64,000 nucleotides of DNA from Megachile rotundata (taxonomy: Eukaryota; Arthropoda; Insecta; Hymenoptera; Megachilidae). The stretch is from positions 9,362,001 through 9,426,000 of the forward strand of contig NC_134993.1 of the NCBI RefSeq assembly GCF_050947335.1, read 5' to 3'. The notes beneath the pieces were generated by a model. The model saw only the letters and a list, made by a program, of their open reading frames with translations, searched no databases and was not told the origin of the DNA. A program made the position numbers and the translations under genes. Each line of letters opens with the position of its first letter. Position 1 is the first letter of the stretch. Shown here piece by piece: positions 1 through 14,000 of this stretch.

Positions 1-3000
1 TTACAGTATTCTATTATTAAACATGCTCACAAAACAAAAGTGACTTGTGTTGCTTTCACTCCTCGTTTTGGAGAAGTAAATTCTAATTTCATAGCATCTA
101 CAGGAGATGACAATACAATTAAAATATGGAATTCAGAAACATCAAATATAGCAAATACTTATATTTTAAAATCTGTAAGTATATAGATCCTGCTATATAG
201 GATAAAGACCATGCTGCTTTTAAACATTTGTTTTTTCTTTTCTCAGTTCTTTAATGCAACATGCTCTTTCATTGACAAAACAAAAAAATTATTCTTTAAG
301 TATTTAGTTTACTCTAATTTATTTGAAATGTTTTAGGAAGTACAAGCAATAGGTATAGATTGGTCATACAAAGACCCATTTGTTATATATTCAGCAAGTT
401 CTGATGGTTGCGTATTGTCATGGAATAGTCGCTTTGATACAGTTTCTGTAATTTCTTTAGGAAAGGTAGCACCTACGTGCCTATCTTCTTGTCCTCATGA
501 TCAGTATCTTGTGGCTGTAGGATCTAAAAGTGGTTTAGTTTATATTGTTAATTTCCAAGGCAAAGGGACAATAGTTTACAAACTAAGAGGACATGATACA
601 GAAGTAGTTAGTCTATCATGGTGCCCTTTAGAAAATAATGTTATAAGTGGAAATATGAATAAAGATTTACTGTTGGCTTCAGGAGGAAGGGATAGGTAAT
701 TTAAACAGTTGTAATTAAATATTAGTTACAATTACAATTTTGATATAATTATAAAAATCATACATGTAGATCAGTTTTTATCTGGAGAGCTGGTGGAGAT
801 GGACGTTATGAAATGACAATTTCATTGCCTGCAACACCTCTTGATTTGCATCATCATAGAACTAAATCAACTTCATCTGGAAGTAATTGGACTGTGGTTC
901 ATTGGATGGAACCTAAACTACTACTTACAAATTCACATTGGGGTGAATTAATATCATGGGATTTATCAACCATATCAAAACACAAACCTATTTCCAAGTT
1001 GATTCACGCATGTCATGGCACAGGATTATTTTGTATTTCACATGTGCCAATTATTCAGGAGAATCTAGTAGAAAACTGGAGAATGAAACAGAGGTTTTTA
1101 TCAATAATAAGTATGTAAATTATGTGAAGTCATAAATGCAAGTACTTCTTTTGAGTTACAGGTTTACAATCTGGACTGTGGGACAGGATCGCAGAGTTGT
1201 TTGTTGTAACATAAACGAAAATAATGTTGAAATAGTACATGATATTTTCACGCAAAGTGGCTACGTTTACTGCATCGCTGCATGTCCATTAGATACGTCA
1301 CGCGTTGCGTTTGGAGTTGGGGATGCAATGTTAAGAGTATGGAATTTATCTGAAGCACATAATACAACTTTTGACATAACCGTTTTCTGGCAGAAAATTA
1401 AAGGAAAAATTCGTACAGTAAGAAAAAGTAAATATAACGTATTAAATGTTATTAGAATATAATAATGTTATATAATCCTTAGATATCATGGCATCCTGAA
1501 AAAGAAAATTTGTTAGCGTATGCAACTGAAGAAGGTCGAATTGGAATGTTTAATACAAATACCAACAAACCACCTACTTTGTACAGACAATATCATAGAA
1601 ATATAGTATATACTATTGGTTGGGGACCAAACCCAGATAACAAACAGTATGTTTTATATTCTTGTGCAGAAGGAGAACTTGTGTATTATGATGCAGAAAA
1701 GCCAAATCAAGGTATTATTTCGCACATATATATTAATTAACAGTCGTGTTATATTGTATTTACAAATTATAACACCGTTTGTTAGAACCTAAATCTGTAT
1801 TGAAAAAGGAATGTACTGAATTTTCTTGGAAACCAGATTTGTCTTGTTTGGCAGTAGGATTTGAGAATGGGTATGTTTTAAAATATGTTACGCCGAATTT
1901 ATTCAAATAATAGCTATTATTTTTCAGATTAATTTCTTTTTGTGATAACAAATTTAAAACGTTTGGCACTGCAAAATTTTCTTCAAAAATGTTACATTGT
2001 TTAGTGTGGCATCCTGAAAGTACTACAACAGATTTGACATTTTCACCGCTGAAAAATTATTTGGCTGCTGCTTTTGAATCGCGTACAATAGTTATCTTTG
2101 ATTTGACTAATTTAATGGATCACTTTACAAAATTACAAGATCCCACAAATAACAATGAGAAAGAAAATAGTGATATTTATGAAGTGAATGAAGTTGTAGC
2201 TACATTAACTGGGCACATTCACAATGTTGTTTGTTTGGCATGGAGTCCATACATTAGTGGTCATTTAATATCAGGCAGTTATGATGGAATTGCACAGGTA
2301 TTAAATTATATGAAGCAATAATATAAGTGTCTCAATAAATATTAAAAGTATGTCCATTTAGAAAATATTACTTTTAGGTATGGAATGTTGAAACACAGGA
2401 ATTAATAGCTACTTATACAGGACACAGTGGACCAGTGCTATGCTGTATGTGGAGTCCTCTAAATTCTAATTTTATCATAACAGGATCTGCAGATTTTACA
2501 GTACGCATATGGAAAGTCGATAGTAATGTACCACAAGAACTAACGCATCAAAAAGCGTCAAAGAAAAGCGAAAAGAAACAAATCAAAGCAAATAAAGTTA
2601 CAGATACTTCAGTTAAAAATAATATAACAAATTTAACTAACACGCCATTAGAATGTTCGGATGTTTCTCAAACTACACAAAGTATATCTCTATTCATAAG
2701 TACAATTTTAAAATATAATTTCCGTAGTATGAATACTTATTATCACTTGTTACTTTTAGAATCAAAGACCGTACCGGTAAAAGAAGCAAAGAAAAAGAAA
2801 TCTGAACGAACGACATATTTTACGAAAAACATAAATATAACGAATAATAAAACGCTTGTGCTTGATACGCTTTTGAATGTTGTAAAAACTATAAAAAGTG
2901 AGGAGAATCCAAGTATCGAAGGAAGTCTGAAAGATGATTCCTGTTATATAATACCATTATTATTTTCAAAGCATGACGATTTTGTACAATTTTTAACTAA

Positions 3001-4967
3001 TGAGAGTAAGTTATTAATTAATATGATATTGTTAAATTGATTACTATATCTATTACATTATTTTTTGTGAATGCACAGAACATGACCATACCGAAAAAGG
3101 CAAATATGATCTAGTCACGCAAATGGATATGTGGTCTGATAATCTTAAGCAAAATTTAGAAGAAGCTGCTAAAGAAAAACGTCTCAGTGACTTTCACGTT
3201 TCACTTTCAGCTAGTCTTTCAATGAAGTATGTACTTATTCCTTCACTACAAAAAATAAAGACAAGGTCATTAGAAAATTAACTTATTAATACATTGTAGA
3301 ACTTGGAGGGAAATGTGCGAATTATATGCGTATCAATTAGTAACTCAAGGCAATCCTCATAAAGCAGTATCGTATTTACTTTGTATACATAAAACGTATA
3401 AAGCTATTGAAGTATTTCAGGATGCAAATTTATACAAAGAAGCGTATGCTCTTGCAAGATGTAAACTTGAACCAGATGATCCAATTTTAACAAATGTGTT
3501 GCAGAACTGGGCAAAATACAATGTTAATGTAGGTCAGTTCGAAGAAGCAGCTTTCATGTAAGTAAAAATTATGAAAATCATAAAAAAAAATAATAAAATT
3601 AGATACTGAAAATAATTTTAAAATTTTCCTGTTAGTTATGCCAAATTAGGAGACTTTTCTGAAGTAACAAAATATCTTACACGACGTAAAGATCCAGCTA
3701 CGTTAATAACTGCAGCTGAAATTGCACTTGTATGCAATGATGATACATTAAGCAAGTCTATCGCGAAACAGGCATTAATCATAGCTTTGGAAAATTCAGA
3801 ATATGATGCAGCTCGGAATATAATTTCAAAATTTCCATATCTCAAGGTATATTTCTCATATATATTTCATATTTTTCTCTACGTTTATTTCAAACATTTA
3901 ATACCTCTTAAACCTTGAATACGTTTAGTATGAGGAAGTGCATTTAATAACTCTTGAAAAGCTTGAACAAATAATTAAGGAAGATTTGAATTTTGATATG
4001 GTTCAAACATGGATAGATGGAAATTCAAACTATGGATTATTACAAAGTTTAGAAAATATTTGCGGAGATTGTAGTTGTTATTATACCGACTTATGCCAAA
4101 ACCGTCCCCTTACTACTTTGACAAGTGAACAAATGGTAATGGTCTAAAATAATGTTTCTTTCAAACAACTAGTTTTCTGATGATTAGAAAATAATGAATC
4201 ATTATTTAACAATTTCTAATTTCAGTTGTGGTTGACAGTTAGTCATGAATTCGCACTTGCAATAAGTTCTACTGAAAAGAAACAAAAATTAAAACATATT
4301 GTTACTGGATTACATACCGTTACACAGTATGAAACATTGAATCGGAAAACTTGTGAAAATCAGTATACTTTCTTAATTAAAATTGTTATTAAGTTAGATA
4401 TTAAAAATTTAATGGAAGAAGAAAGTATTTATGCAAAAACTGATTATCCTGTATCTACTAGTTTGCGAGCTTATTTATGTTATGCTGTTTTAAATTGGCT
4501 TGTATACAATTTAGAAAACGAAGTTCCTAGCGATAAAGCACAACCTTATATTAATTTGATAGAAAACTTACTTGATGATGCATTAAATAAACAAACGATG
4601 AAGCACTGGACAATGAAAAGTGAAATTAATAAACTAGAAAATCAAATAACTTCAATTTTAGGTGAGTTACATGTAAAAATTTCCATATATTATTTATATA
4701 CAAAGCTTTCATATATTATTATTTATATATTTACTAGATAAAGCGTCAGATGAAGATAAAGATAATCAAGACACTAAATCTCTGATAGAAGAATTAAGTA
4801 CACTGAAAATCGAAAAAGATCAAGTTTTAAATGATTTAGTTTATGTACCAAATCCCGTTATGACTTACAGTAAAGCAAATGAATTATGCAGCAAGTTAGT
4901 AGATGAAGCTATTAAAAATCAATTTTTTGAAATTCTTTCTATGTTATGGAAAAATGCTAGCTTATAA
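1..4967 (+). CDS. Gemin5: Gemin5, gem-associated protein 5 (5' end outside window)
   Basis: WD-repeat protein of the SMN complex; in this family it recognises snRNAs (Sm site and cap) for Sm-core assembly and also acts in translation control. Exons: 1-174, 337-695, 770-1093, 1162-1417, 1483-1711, 1786-1870, 1928-2297, 2378-3005, 3079-3226, 3300-3557, 3636-3846, 3929-4135, 4226-4661, 4738-4967. All have GT/AG ends and matching phases, giving 1304 visible codons plus stop (human protein about 1500 aa). Exons 1-8 encode WD40 blades with typical blade ends (DDNTIKIW, ADFTVRIW). The last blade is followed by a Lys-rich linker. Exons 10-12 encode an alpha-helical TPR-like region (about residues 850-1000; MCELYAYQLVTQGNPHKAVS), as expected for the Gemin5 dimerisation module. 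Drosophila counterpart is rigor mortis. The first six bases could be an acceptor (ttacag), so the true first exon boundary here may be base 7. It converges with Nup37. Confidence 0.93.
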
Positions 4968-5265
4968 GTGAAATATTAAATAGTCATTACGTTTACAATA
5001 AAATTGTTATTTTTTTTATGTTTTTACAAATTTCAAATTTATTTTTTACCAGAATAAACTACTGATTAAAATATACATACTTCCAATATAAAATTTATAT
5101 ACTTTGTAACATTGTATTCTACTTAGAGATCTGATTTACAGTATGTTAATATCAATAAATTAAGGGGACATGATTTGTATTTATAAAAGTCTATGTTTAT
5201 TAAAAAATATTTTTTATTCAAGTAAAAATAATGATATCCTTAATGCAGATGTATTATGATTGATT
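4968..5265. promoter_or_regulatory. Convergent 3' UTRs of Gemin5 and Nup37 with poly(A) signals
   Basis: About 300 bp separate the two stop codons. On the plus strand an AATAAA lies at 4997-5002, 30 bp after the Gemin5 stop. On the minus strand AATAAA hexamers (TTTATT on plus) lie at 5213-5218 and 5196-5201, 50-70 bp after the Nup37 stop. The 3' UTRs are therefore very short and nearly abut. Signal positions are read from sequence; use of each is inferred. Confidence 0.6.
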
Positions 5266-6810
5266 TTAATTCAATATTTTCCAAAAACGAATTTCCGTAT
5301 CGCTTGTTGCACAAACATATGGCAGCTTATAATGCCAACTTATTCCACCTATTAGTTTCACTTGCCCACAAAGTATTTCTTGTTCAGTTTTTATATTTGT
5401 AACTTTTAATAAATTATCTGGTTTGCCTATAGTTGCTGCAAAATATTCATAAGTAGGTGAAAATTTGACTATTAATCCTCCTTCAATATGTAAAGGTTTT
5501 GATTCTAAAGGTGGACTGAAAATAAAAATACTTTTATTAAACCGAAATTGAATAATTATTTATCAATTAATTGTTTATCATTTACACTACCTTGGTTTAG
5601 ACATATCCCACAGAACCAACTTTCCAGCTACCACAGCTGCTACTTTTAATAAATTAGATCCCCAGTCAATTGACATTAAAGGAACAATATCTGTATCTAA
5701 AGACATAATTGCTTGTTGACTTCTTATATCATACATATGAATTAAACCCTTCTTTTCTCCTACAAGAAACTTGCCAGACTTTTCTGGATGGAAACACACA
5801 CTCATTCCAGGAGATGTCAGATAAAACGTAGCAATACATTTTTCATCTTCTTTTACTGCCCAAAGCTTACATGTGTGATCATCAGACACAGAAGCTAATA
5901 TTTCACCTTCGGTTTCATAACAAATTGAATTTATATAATCCTTATGTCCATCCATCTTCAATTAAAAAAAAATTGTTGTAAGTAATTATTTTGAAAATTT
6001 TTAACATTTTCATAATCTAAGTCAAAAATGTACTTCTCACTTATATACCCATAAAAATGTTATGTATTTAGATCATAAGGATTATAATTTATACATGGGT
6101 TAAAGTACATATGGGTAAGAAGTATGCTAATCTATGTATAGATCAAAGGACTTCAAGCATGTTAAATCAATGATTTTCTTACCTCGCACAAAGTATCATA
6201 ATTCATATCACTGCTATATAATCTTATTTTAAAATCTGCCGCAGCAACACAGAACATTAAAACTTTTGGTACTACACTCAAGGAGGTTTCAGGACTCCAA
6301 GCAATAGCATGTGGTCTGCTGTCATGTCGAAATGTTCTTAAATGACTGTAAGCAATGTCTTCTACAGCCTCATCTTCATCCTTAGCATAAATGAGTAATC
6401 TATTTTTACAATTTTGTTTATTGTGTCATTAATTCATATTGATTCTAAATTTTTACCAAACTAAAGTTACATAAAAAATATGTACGTTTATGTTTTTTTG
6501 GGTGCTATAAAAATGACTATATTACAGTATTTCATTTTTATTTTTTCCTATACAAACAGTTTTCAAAAGTTCAATTTACAAAGTGCAATTTAATTGTATT
6601 ACATGAAGTTTGTGGAGTTCAGTGCACATGTATACAAACATGAGAATTAAAATACTTTACCTGAAATTTAACAGTACCGATAACTATTTCTTCAGCTAGA
6701 GCGACGCAAATTAAATGTTGAGACCATTCGTATGGTGATAATTCAACACAATATATTTGCTTCGAAAAATGTAACTGAAATGTGGGTGGTACAGTCAGAG
6801 CTTCGTCCAT
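5266..6810 (-). CDS. Nup37: Nucleoporin Nup37
   Basis: WD40 beta-propeller subunit of the Nup107-160 (Y) complex of the nuclear pore. Exons in transcription order: 6810-6661, 6380-6183, 5955-5591, 5515-5266 (150+198+365+250 nt), all GT/AG with matching phases. The result is 320 aa, against 326 for human NUP37. Recognition rests on several blocks seen in order: the N-terminal MDEALTVPPTFQL stretch, LRTFRHDSRPHAIAWSPET, HKDYINSICYETEGE, ILASVSDDHTCKLW, SPGMSVCFHPEKSGK, SQQAIMSLDTDIVPLMS and a C-terminal FW near the stop. The ATG at 6810-6808 was chosen because the open frame upstream has no ATG before an in-frame TAG, although non-ATG codons extend the frame to about 6890. It is divergent to exportin-5, another nuclear transport gene, and convergent to Gemin5. 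Confidence 0.93.
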
Positions 6811-7737
6811 TGTGTATTGGTATTGTCGTTTTCGATACAAGACGTGTGCTTGTGTCACGACCGACAAAAGATCACCGGCATAACCTCTAAACTTCTACAA
6901 AGAAAACTAGTCCCAAAATTTAACTAAAACAATTTTCACTAAACTTTTATGAAAGGTACAAATATTAAAATCTTTCCCCAATTTGTAAATTTTACCTATA
7001 ATACAACTGTTACGAATAATTATACATTATATACACCTGCTATTGCAATTCATATAAACATAAAAAACATGTATGCACTGTAAGGTGAGGTTAGATTAAA
7101 TTTAAACGATGTAGAGGGCAGTACATACTTTACGTATGCTATATGTAATCGTTCAACGTGCCGCATATCTCCCAGAATCGAACTTCTTTGACTAAATATA
7201 AGATCACTGCTTGTATGTACACGCCGCGAGTTTTTAACTCCTTACGAGACTATTAGATATGAATTGACAAACCATATTGGCAGATATTTTGCCAAACGTG
7301 TATCTTCGATCCATCTCGATCTACGATCACGTTACGAGGTAAGTGCCTTCTGTCAAGGCATGCTTAGCAGGGCATGTTAAGCATACTTTACAAGTTGCCT
7401 GGCCTCGTGTTTTTCTTGCACTGTAATTACGCGATTTTACATCATTTAAATTTATTACGAATTATAGTAATTTATATAAATTTTCGTAAAACATATGGAA
7501 CTTTAATATTTTCCACGAGTTGCTTTTTGTACATATAGGTAATGTATTATTATTTCAAATTAAAATATAAATCTAATATATTTAACAATAATATTATTAC
7601 ACTAGTTCTAATAAAAAGAAATTTAAGATTCTTACACAGAAAATTAACTATTTTATCTGTATAATATAATTCATATTAAAATTGTTATAGAAGATTCTAA
7701 TCAGTTATTATTTTTAATTACAGCAAAGTAAGTCGGA
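6811..7737. promoter_or_regulatory. Divergent Nup37 / exportin-5 promoter region with exportin-5 5' UTR intron
   Basis: About 0.9 kb lies between the two start codons. A consensus donor (cgag|gtaagtgcc) at 7339 and an acceptor (aattacag|caaag) ending at 7723 define a probable 5' UTR intron of exportin-5. That places its first, non-coding exon upstream of 7338 and its transcription start within roughly 7080-7300. The Nup37 start must lie in the remaining few hundred bases, so the two genes probably share a bidirectional promoter. No TATA box stands out. The intron is inferred from splice sites only. Confidence 0.5.
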
Positions 7738-10700
7738 ATGGAGTTCGGGGTGGGCAATGTTGCCCAAATATCAGCAGAACTTGCTCAAGTGGTAGAAGTG
7801 ATGATGTCACCAAATGTTCCACAGCAGCAACGTTTAGAAGTATATAATGCTTGTGAACGATTTAAAGAATCATCTCCTCTCTGTGCACAATGTGGATTAT
7901 ATTTAGCACAAAAAGCTCCAAACAGAAGTCCTGTGGTTCGTCATTTTGGGTTACAATTAATGGAACATTGTATTAAATATCGATGGACACAAATATCACA
8001 GTCAGAAAAAATATTTATAAAGGAGAATGCAATGAAACTACTTCAAGAAGGCACAGAACCATTATTACAAGAGGAAGCTCATATTAAAGATGCACTTTCT
8101 CGTGTTGTAGTGGAAATGATAAAACGAGAGTGGCCACAACAATGGCCTACACTGCTCGCAGAGCTTAGTCAGGCATGTACAAGGGGTGAAAGTCAAACGG
8201 AGTTGGTTCTTCTAGTATTTTTAAGACTGGTAGAGGATGTTGCACTTTTACAAACATTAGAATCCAATCAAAGAAGGAAAGATATATACCAAGCACTTAA
8301 CACCAACATGGCTGAGATTTTTAGTTTCTTTTTAAGATTAATGGAACAACATTTTTCTGAGTTTCAAAAGAAGAATAGTTTAGGTTGTACTTCTGAAGCA
8401 GCAGCGCATAGTAAAGTTGTACAGGTAAATTGATACAAAGATTTTAAAGAATAAAATACTTGATTAAAGTTCTAAAATTATTTTAAACTTATTCTGGATT
8501 AAAAGGTTGTATTGTCTACGTTAACTGGATTTGTGGAATGGATCTCGATCACTCATGTTATGGCAGAGGATGGTAGATTACTTCAGATATTATGTCTTCT
8601 GTTAGGAGATCCAATATTTCAGTGTTCAGCTGCTGAATGCTTATTACAAATTGTAAATCGTAAAGGGAAAGCTGAAGACAGAAAACAGCTAATGATTTTA
8701 TTTTCTGAAGATGCTTTAAGATATATTTATACAGCAGCAACTATGGCACCACCTGTTACTGGAACAAATGAGATTCATGAAAATCATTATTTGTTTTTAA
8801 AGAAGCTTACACAGGTAAATGAAAACATTTTTAGATACAATTAAAAAGTATTAAGACAAAAAATCTATGTGTACAATCTTTGTACAAATTTCATTTTAAT
8901 TTTTAACAGTTATAATACGTAACTAATATTAATTTTAAATTTAGGTGTTAACTGGTATGGCAACTCAACTATGTACACTTTGGGGTAAAGATGATAGTTC
9001 CAGCATTCGTCCTACGCATTTCAACATATTTTTAGATACCGTACTAACTTTTACCATGTATTCAAGTTTAACATTAACTCACATGGCAAACGCTATTTGG
9101 ATAATGTTGTTTAAACACGAACAGATAAAACAAGATCCGTTATTATTAACTTATGTACCGAAATATGTAGAAAATACGGCGCCAAAATTAATAAAAATAG
9201 CGTATCCACAAAGTAGGCAAAGTAATGGAATGAGTGCATATTGTCTCGCAGATTACGATTCGGTAGAAGAGTTCAATGTTTTTCTTCATCGATTTAGAAC
9301 CGATTTATTAGAAGGCTTTAGACAGGCAACAATGATAGCGCCTTTAGTAACATTTACCTATGTACAGCAATGGTTAACAGCTAAAATAACAAAGGGAATG
9401 GCGGATCTTCGATATCAAAGTGACCAAAATGATCCACAGTACCTTGAATGGGAAGCTCTTGCACAAGCTTTGGATTCTGTGGTATCTAGAATTCTGTTAA
9501 TCAATGAACGACCAAGCGTACAAACTGGCCTTCAATTGTTGGAGCTATGCCTTGGTTATTCCCCACAAGATCCTTGGCTATTATCAGCACTACTTTCTTG
9601 CATCAGTGCTCTGTTTGTGTTTTTATCGATGTCAACTGGTTCAATAACTATGCCAGGAGTTTCTATCTTGCCCAGAGTTTTGGAGAAGATCTTTGCTGCC
9701 CTGGTATTCGAAGCGCCTGGTGAAACAAAGGGTACTCGATCTAGAGCAGCAAAGAATGTGAGGCGACATGCAGCCAGTTTGATGGTCAAGATCAGTTTAA
9801 AATATCCACTGTTACTCCTCCCAGTTTTCGAGCAAATACATACAATGGTTCGTGGCCTGGCAAGAGAACCTAGCCCATTATCCAAGATGGAGACAACTTT
9901 ACTTTATGAAGCACTTTTACTGATATCAAATCATTTTTGTGATTATGAAAGACAAACTAGATTTGTTGCTGAGATAATTGGTGATGCATCAGCAAAATTT
10001 ATTACACTTGGATCTGAATCGTTCAAAGGACCATTAGAATTAATGAGATTTGTAGGATTAGATCGACCTCCAGCTGAAAACATAACGGATGATCCAGCGG
10101 GTCAAAATCGAAGTGACTTAATGATTTGCATTTGTACGATATTGTGTGTTGTGAAGCGGTGTAGTATACCAGATGATCCAGATCGTGCTGCAAGAGGCAG
10201 TTTTGTTGCTGCACTTAGTGAAAGTGGAAATCCAGTGTACAGAAATCCTGCTACACCACATGTGATCCCAGTACTGCCCACACTTTTTGCGTTGCTCAGA
10301 ACCATGAATGCTCTCTTCACTCCTTCTGCTTTATCAGCCTTGTCCGAGGTAACAGAAACATTCATATCTTTCTCATTTAACATTTAAGGAATATCAACTA
10401 TTAACTCTATTTTCCTCTAGGGCTATAAAAATGCTCATGAATTATTGGAAGTGGAGAAAGCAAATCTTTTAGGTTTAAATACAGCAAGTGATAACACTTC
10501 TGAACCGGATCAATCTTCTTTTACCGCTTTAGCTCGAATGCAGTCGTTTCTCACTACTATTCACGACCTCTGCTATCATATGCTGGGTAGTGGATGCCAT
10601 ATGATTGGAAGAGATTTCTATCAATTACCCGGTTTAGCACCAGCGCTTATCAATTCGGTTTTCTCTAACATGGAGGTAATTTTGTGTTTCATTCTTTATT

Positions 10701-12021
10701 TCAACTGAACGCGGTATATTGCTAAATCAAAAATGGAGAAAAGATTTTTGTCTATTCCTTAAAACAGATTCTGTTTGTTTATTTCAGATGATTCCTGACT
10801 ATAGATTACGACCAATTATACGTGTTTTCATGAAGCCATTTATATATTCTTGTCCACCTGCATTTTATGAAAGTGTTCTTGTACCTGTATTGGCTCATGT
10901 TTCTACGCATAGTAAGATACTCCTATCTTACGTTTATTCTTATATCTCTTCTGTTCATTAACTGTTCAATTATCTTTCACAGTGTGCCATAGATTAAGTA
11001 CCAAGTGGCAGTACATTGCACACCTCTATGAATCTGGTGGTTTGGACGAGGAAAATACTGATACGCAAGAAGTTATCGCTGACATGTTAAATCGAAATCT
11101 GACAAGAGATTTTGTAGATGTGTTAAAAGTAGCCCTTGTCGGCGGTGCTGCTAGCGATGCAACACCTCCTGATACTATGGAACAGGATAGCGGAGGTATG
11201 GCCATTGATCCTCCGTCATCACGAGGAAACAGTATAGTCGCTGAAGTTGTTAGCGAATTGGGAGCTGTTGTCCTTCGACATCCATCGACGTGTCACAGTG
11301 TGGTCCTGTGCGTTTTAGGGTAATAAATGATTTCAATCTGATTTACTATTGAAGTAGAATACAGCTGCAACATAATTCTTTTGATTTATTTAGGGCTTTG
11401 GCTTGGAATGATTCCAATGCAAGTTTAAAAGCTACAATGTTAACTGGGCCAGTAGTACGAGCATTAGCAGCTGATGGCAGTTTAACACCTGCTATGGCTG
11501 CTCACATTATGGTAGCTATTCTTCAAGGTCTACAACTTCATGGACAACACGAAGCTAATCAAGGTTCCTTGATAACGTTGGGCGCACAAGTTTATGAATG
11601 CCTACGACCTAAGTTCCCTAATATTATCGAAGTGATGCAACAAATTCCTGGTGTTAATCCTACAGACCTACAACGTTTCGACGAAAAAATGTCGGTGATT
11701 AGTACCAAAGGAAATAAAGTTGAAAAGGGAAAGAAAGATCTATTTAAGAAGATCACGAACCAAGTAAGTATTTTTTATAAATAATTGTATAATAAATAGT
11801 GTATAGTATTGTATAATAAACTAAGGTTTATTTAAATTTATACTGCGTTTATTGTACAGCTTATTGGACGTAGTGTTGGCCAGTTATTTCGTAAAGAAGT
11901 TAAAATAGACAATTTGCCACGAATAGAAGTTTTTGGGAAACAGCAGGCTGTACGCGTGGATGAAATATCCGAAAATGCGACTGATAGTGGTTTTGCAGCT
12001 TTATTTGCTGGGTCTACGTAG
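7738..12021 (+). CDS. Xpo5: Exportin-5 (RanGTP-dependent nuclear export receptor)
   Basis: Karyopherin-beta that in animals exports pre-miRNAs, other minihelix RNAs and some protein cargo with RanGTP (Drosophila Ranbp21). Exons: 7738-8424, 8506-8814, 8945-10348, 10421-10675, 10788-10911, 10983-11319, 11394-11763, 11860-12021. Phases match throughout and the total is 1215 aa (human 1204). The N-terminus has the family start (QISAELAQVVEVMMSP then a run with CERFKESSPLCAQCGLYLA). The importin-beta N-terminal/Exportin-1-like HEAT region follows (PVVRHFGLQLMEHCIKYRW; VVEMIKREWPQQWPTLL). The remainder is all-helical. The start is the first ATG after the 5' UTR acceptor. The central 1.4-kb exon is unusually long for this gene-dense stretch. 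No truncation or frameshift was seen. Confidence 0.95.
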
Positions 12022-12275
12022 CAGAAACTACATCTAGATGACAATATTGCGTGCACGTGGGTTAAACTGATAAATAGTAATAAATCATCGTAAAAGCGAT
12101 TTCCTATTAAGAAGAAAGAAAGATTAAACTATCTGCATGAAGGGATCCTGTAACTAAAATAAGAGGACTTCATAGAATAAGTCTATTCGAGCATTTTCTT
12201 TTCATTTTTAAATTATTTGTGAAGTTAAACACGTGTACACAATTTGGTGATGCGAGTATCGACGCATCTGTTAGA

Positions 12276-12281
12276 AATAAA
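12276..12281 (+). promoter_or_regulatory. Poly(A) signal, exportin-5
   Basis: AATAAA hexamer 255 bp downstream of the exportin-5 stop codon, the first canonical hexamer after the stop. Use is inferred. Confidence 0.4.
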
Positions 12282-14000
12282 GGGATAAAAATTGAAATGA
12301 AAGTACGCTTACGCACGCATTTAACGTCAACTGTGAATAATGTGTAAAAAAAGAAATTAAACCAGTGTTATTTGTGAAGCCCTCCTATTTTTGACCCGGG
12401 ACTTCGACCTATACAGAAAACATTTTGTCTTGTGAGTATGCAGAGTGTACACGCACACGCGTGTGTATGTATGTATGTAATGTGTGTGTATGGTGCGTAC
12501 AATTACGCACGTGTAACATAAGACATTCGTCGCTAAAGAACATGCAACACATGTAATAAGACAAATTTTAAATGGATATTAAGTATGTTTTCCCGAACAA
12601 TTGTATATTAAGTCTCACGCATTTATTATTATTCCTTTGGATTTACATAAAATCTCTTGTAACAATGTAAAGCAGAGCATGGTTTTCAACGATCACACGA
12701 TGTGTAGTACAGATTTTTGTAAACATTTCGCTAATGTACAATACAACGGTTGTTGATTTATAAAAAATCAATTTTACTATTTCGTATAAAAGTTTGTATT
12801 CGAATCGATTATAATTGTTTTTAAACAACAAGAAAGTGCGTACGTTTCTTAGTACATTCGCAAGCGTTTATACGTTATATGTTTCACACCGATCATTGTT
12901 TTATTGTACTAAAGTTTATTTAGGTATTTCTTTTTTTTTCTATTTTTAACTGTTACAAACTTTCTTCGTTTAACAAGTTTTATTTAATATGCGCTACAGC
13001 CGTATTAAATGCAACTTTTTATTTATCGTTTAAAATTGACGAAGATGCATTTCAAATGCTTGTTACGTGGATCTTATTCAATATTAGTTATTAATCGAAC
13101 TACATAACATTTCCATGTTTTATTGTTACTATTTTCAGTTGCTTCGATTATGTTTCATTGTTGTGAATAATACAGCATTGCAGCTATCGCATGAGAAATC
13201 AGATTACTATGTTACATGATTACCATTACACATCACATAATTAACGGTACTTTGAATTAGTTAATGATCGATAATAGAAGACAATCATCACAAATCGAAT
13301 TTAAAAGTTATACAATGAGATATCGTTAAAGACAAAAAGAGAATAAAATGTGATAAAGACTGTGAAATTTTAAATATGATAAATTTCTTGTTTGGTATAC
13401 ATACGTTGAAACGATAACATTCCACGAAATTATGTCTTGTTAAATATAATCAATTATGTTTCAACTACAAATTTTATTATCAGTCAAAAAAGTCTGAAAG
13501 TAATAACGAAATGCTTTGTTCAATACTCCATTTACATATACAAATTTATAAATCTACTTTTATACAAAATTCACTGATCCATTCGGAGATAAGTACGGAT
13601 AAGAAAATGCTATAATTCAAGAGACCTTTTGTAATTTTTGTACAAGTCTAATGCGCATACAAACATGAAAGATTGAAAGAGATTTATGTATTGAATCTCT
13701 ATATACAAACTGTTTGAAGTACAATTCCAGTAAAATGTTGAGAAAAATATTTCACAATTTTTATAGCCGTTTTGTATTATCCTGTAACCGATAATTAACA
13801 AAGAAAAAGATAAACGTTAGATTAAAAATGACGGAATGGTAATTTATGAAGTATACAGTTTTATTATTGATGCGATAGTTTATGCAATTAATCTTGAAAT
13901 AATGTTAAGTAATTTCTATCATCGTCCAACTAAAACAGAATGCAAAACTTGGCATGGAATTATAGAGTACACTGCAGTCTCGTTTTATGGCTCGTTTTTC

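Noticed and set aside
10102..10383. Minus-strand frame opposite exportin-5
   Set aside because: Antisense shadow; the plus strand clearly encodes exportin-5.
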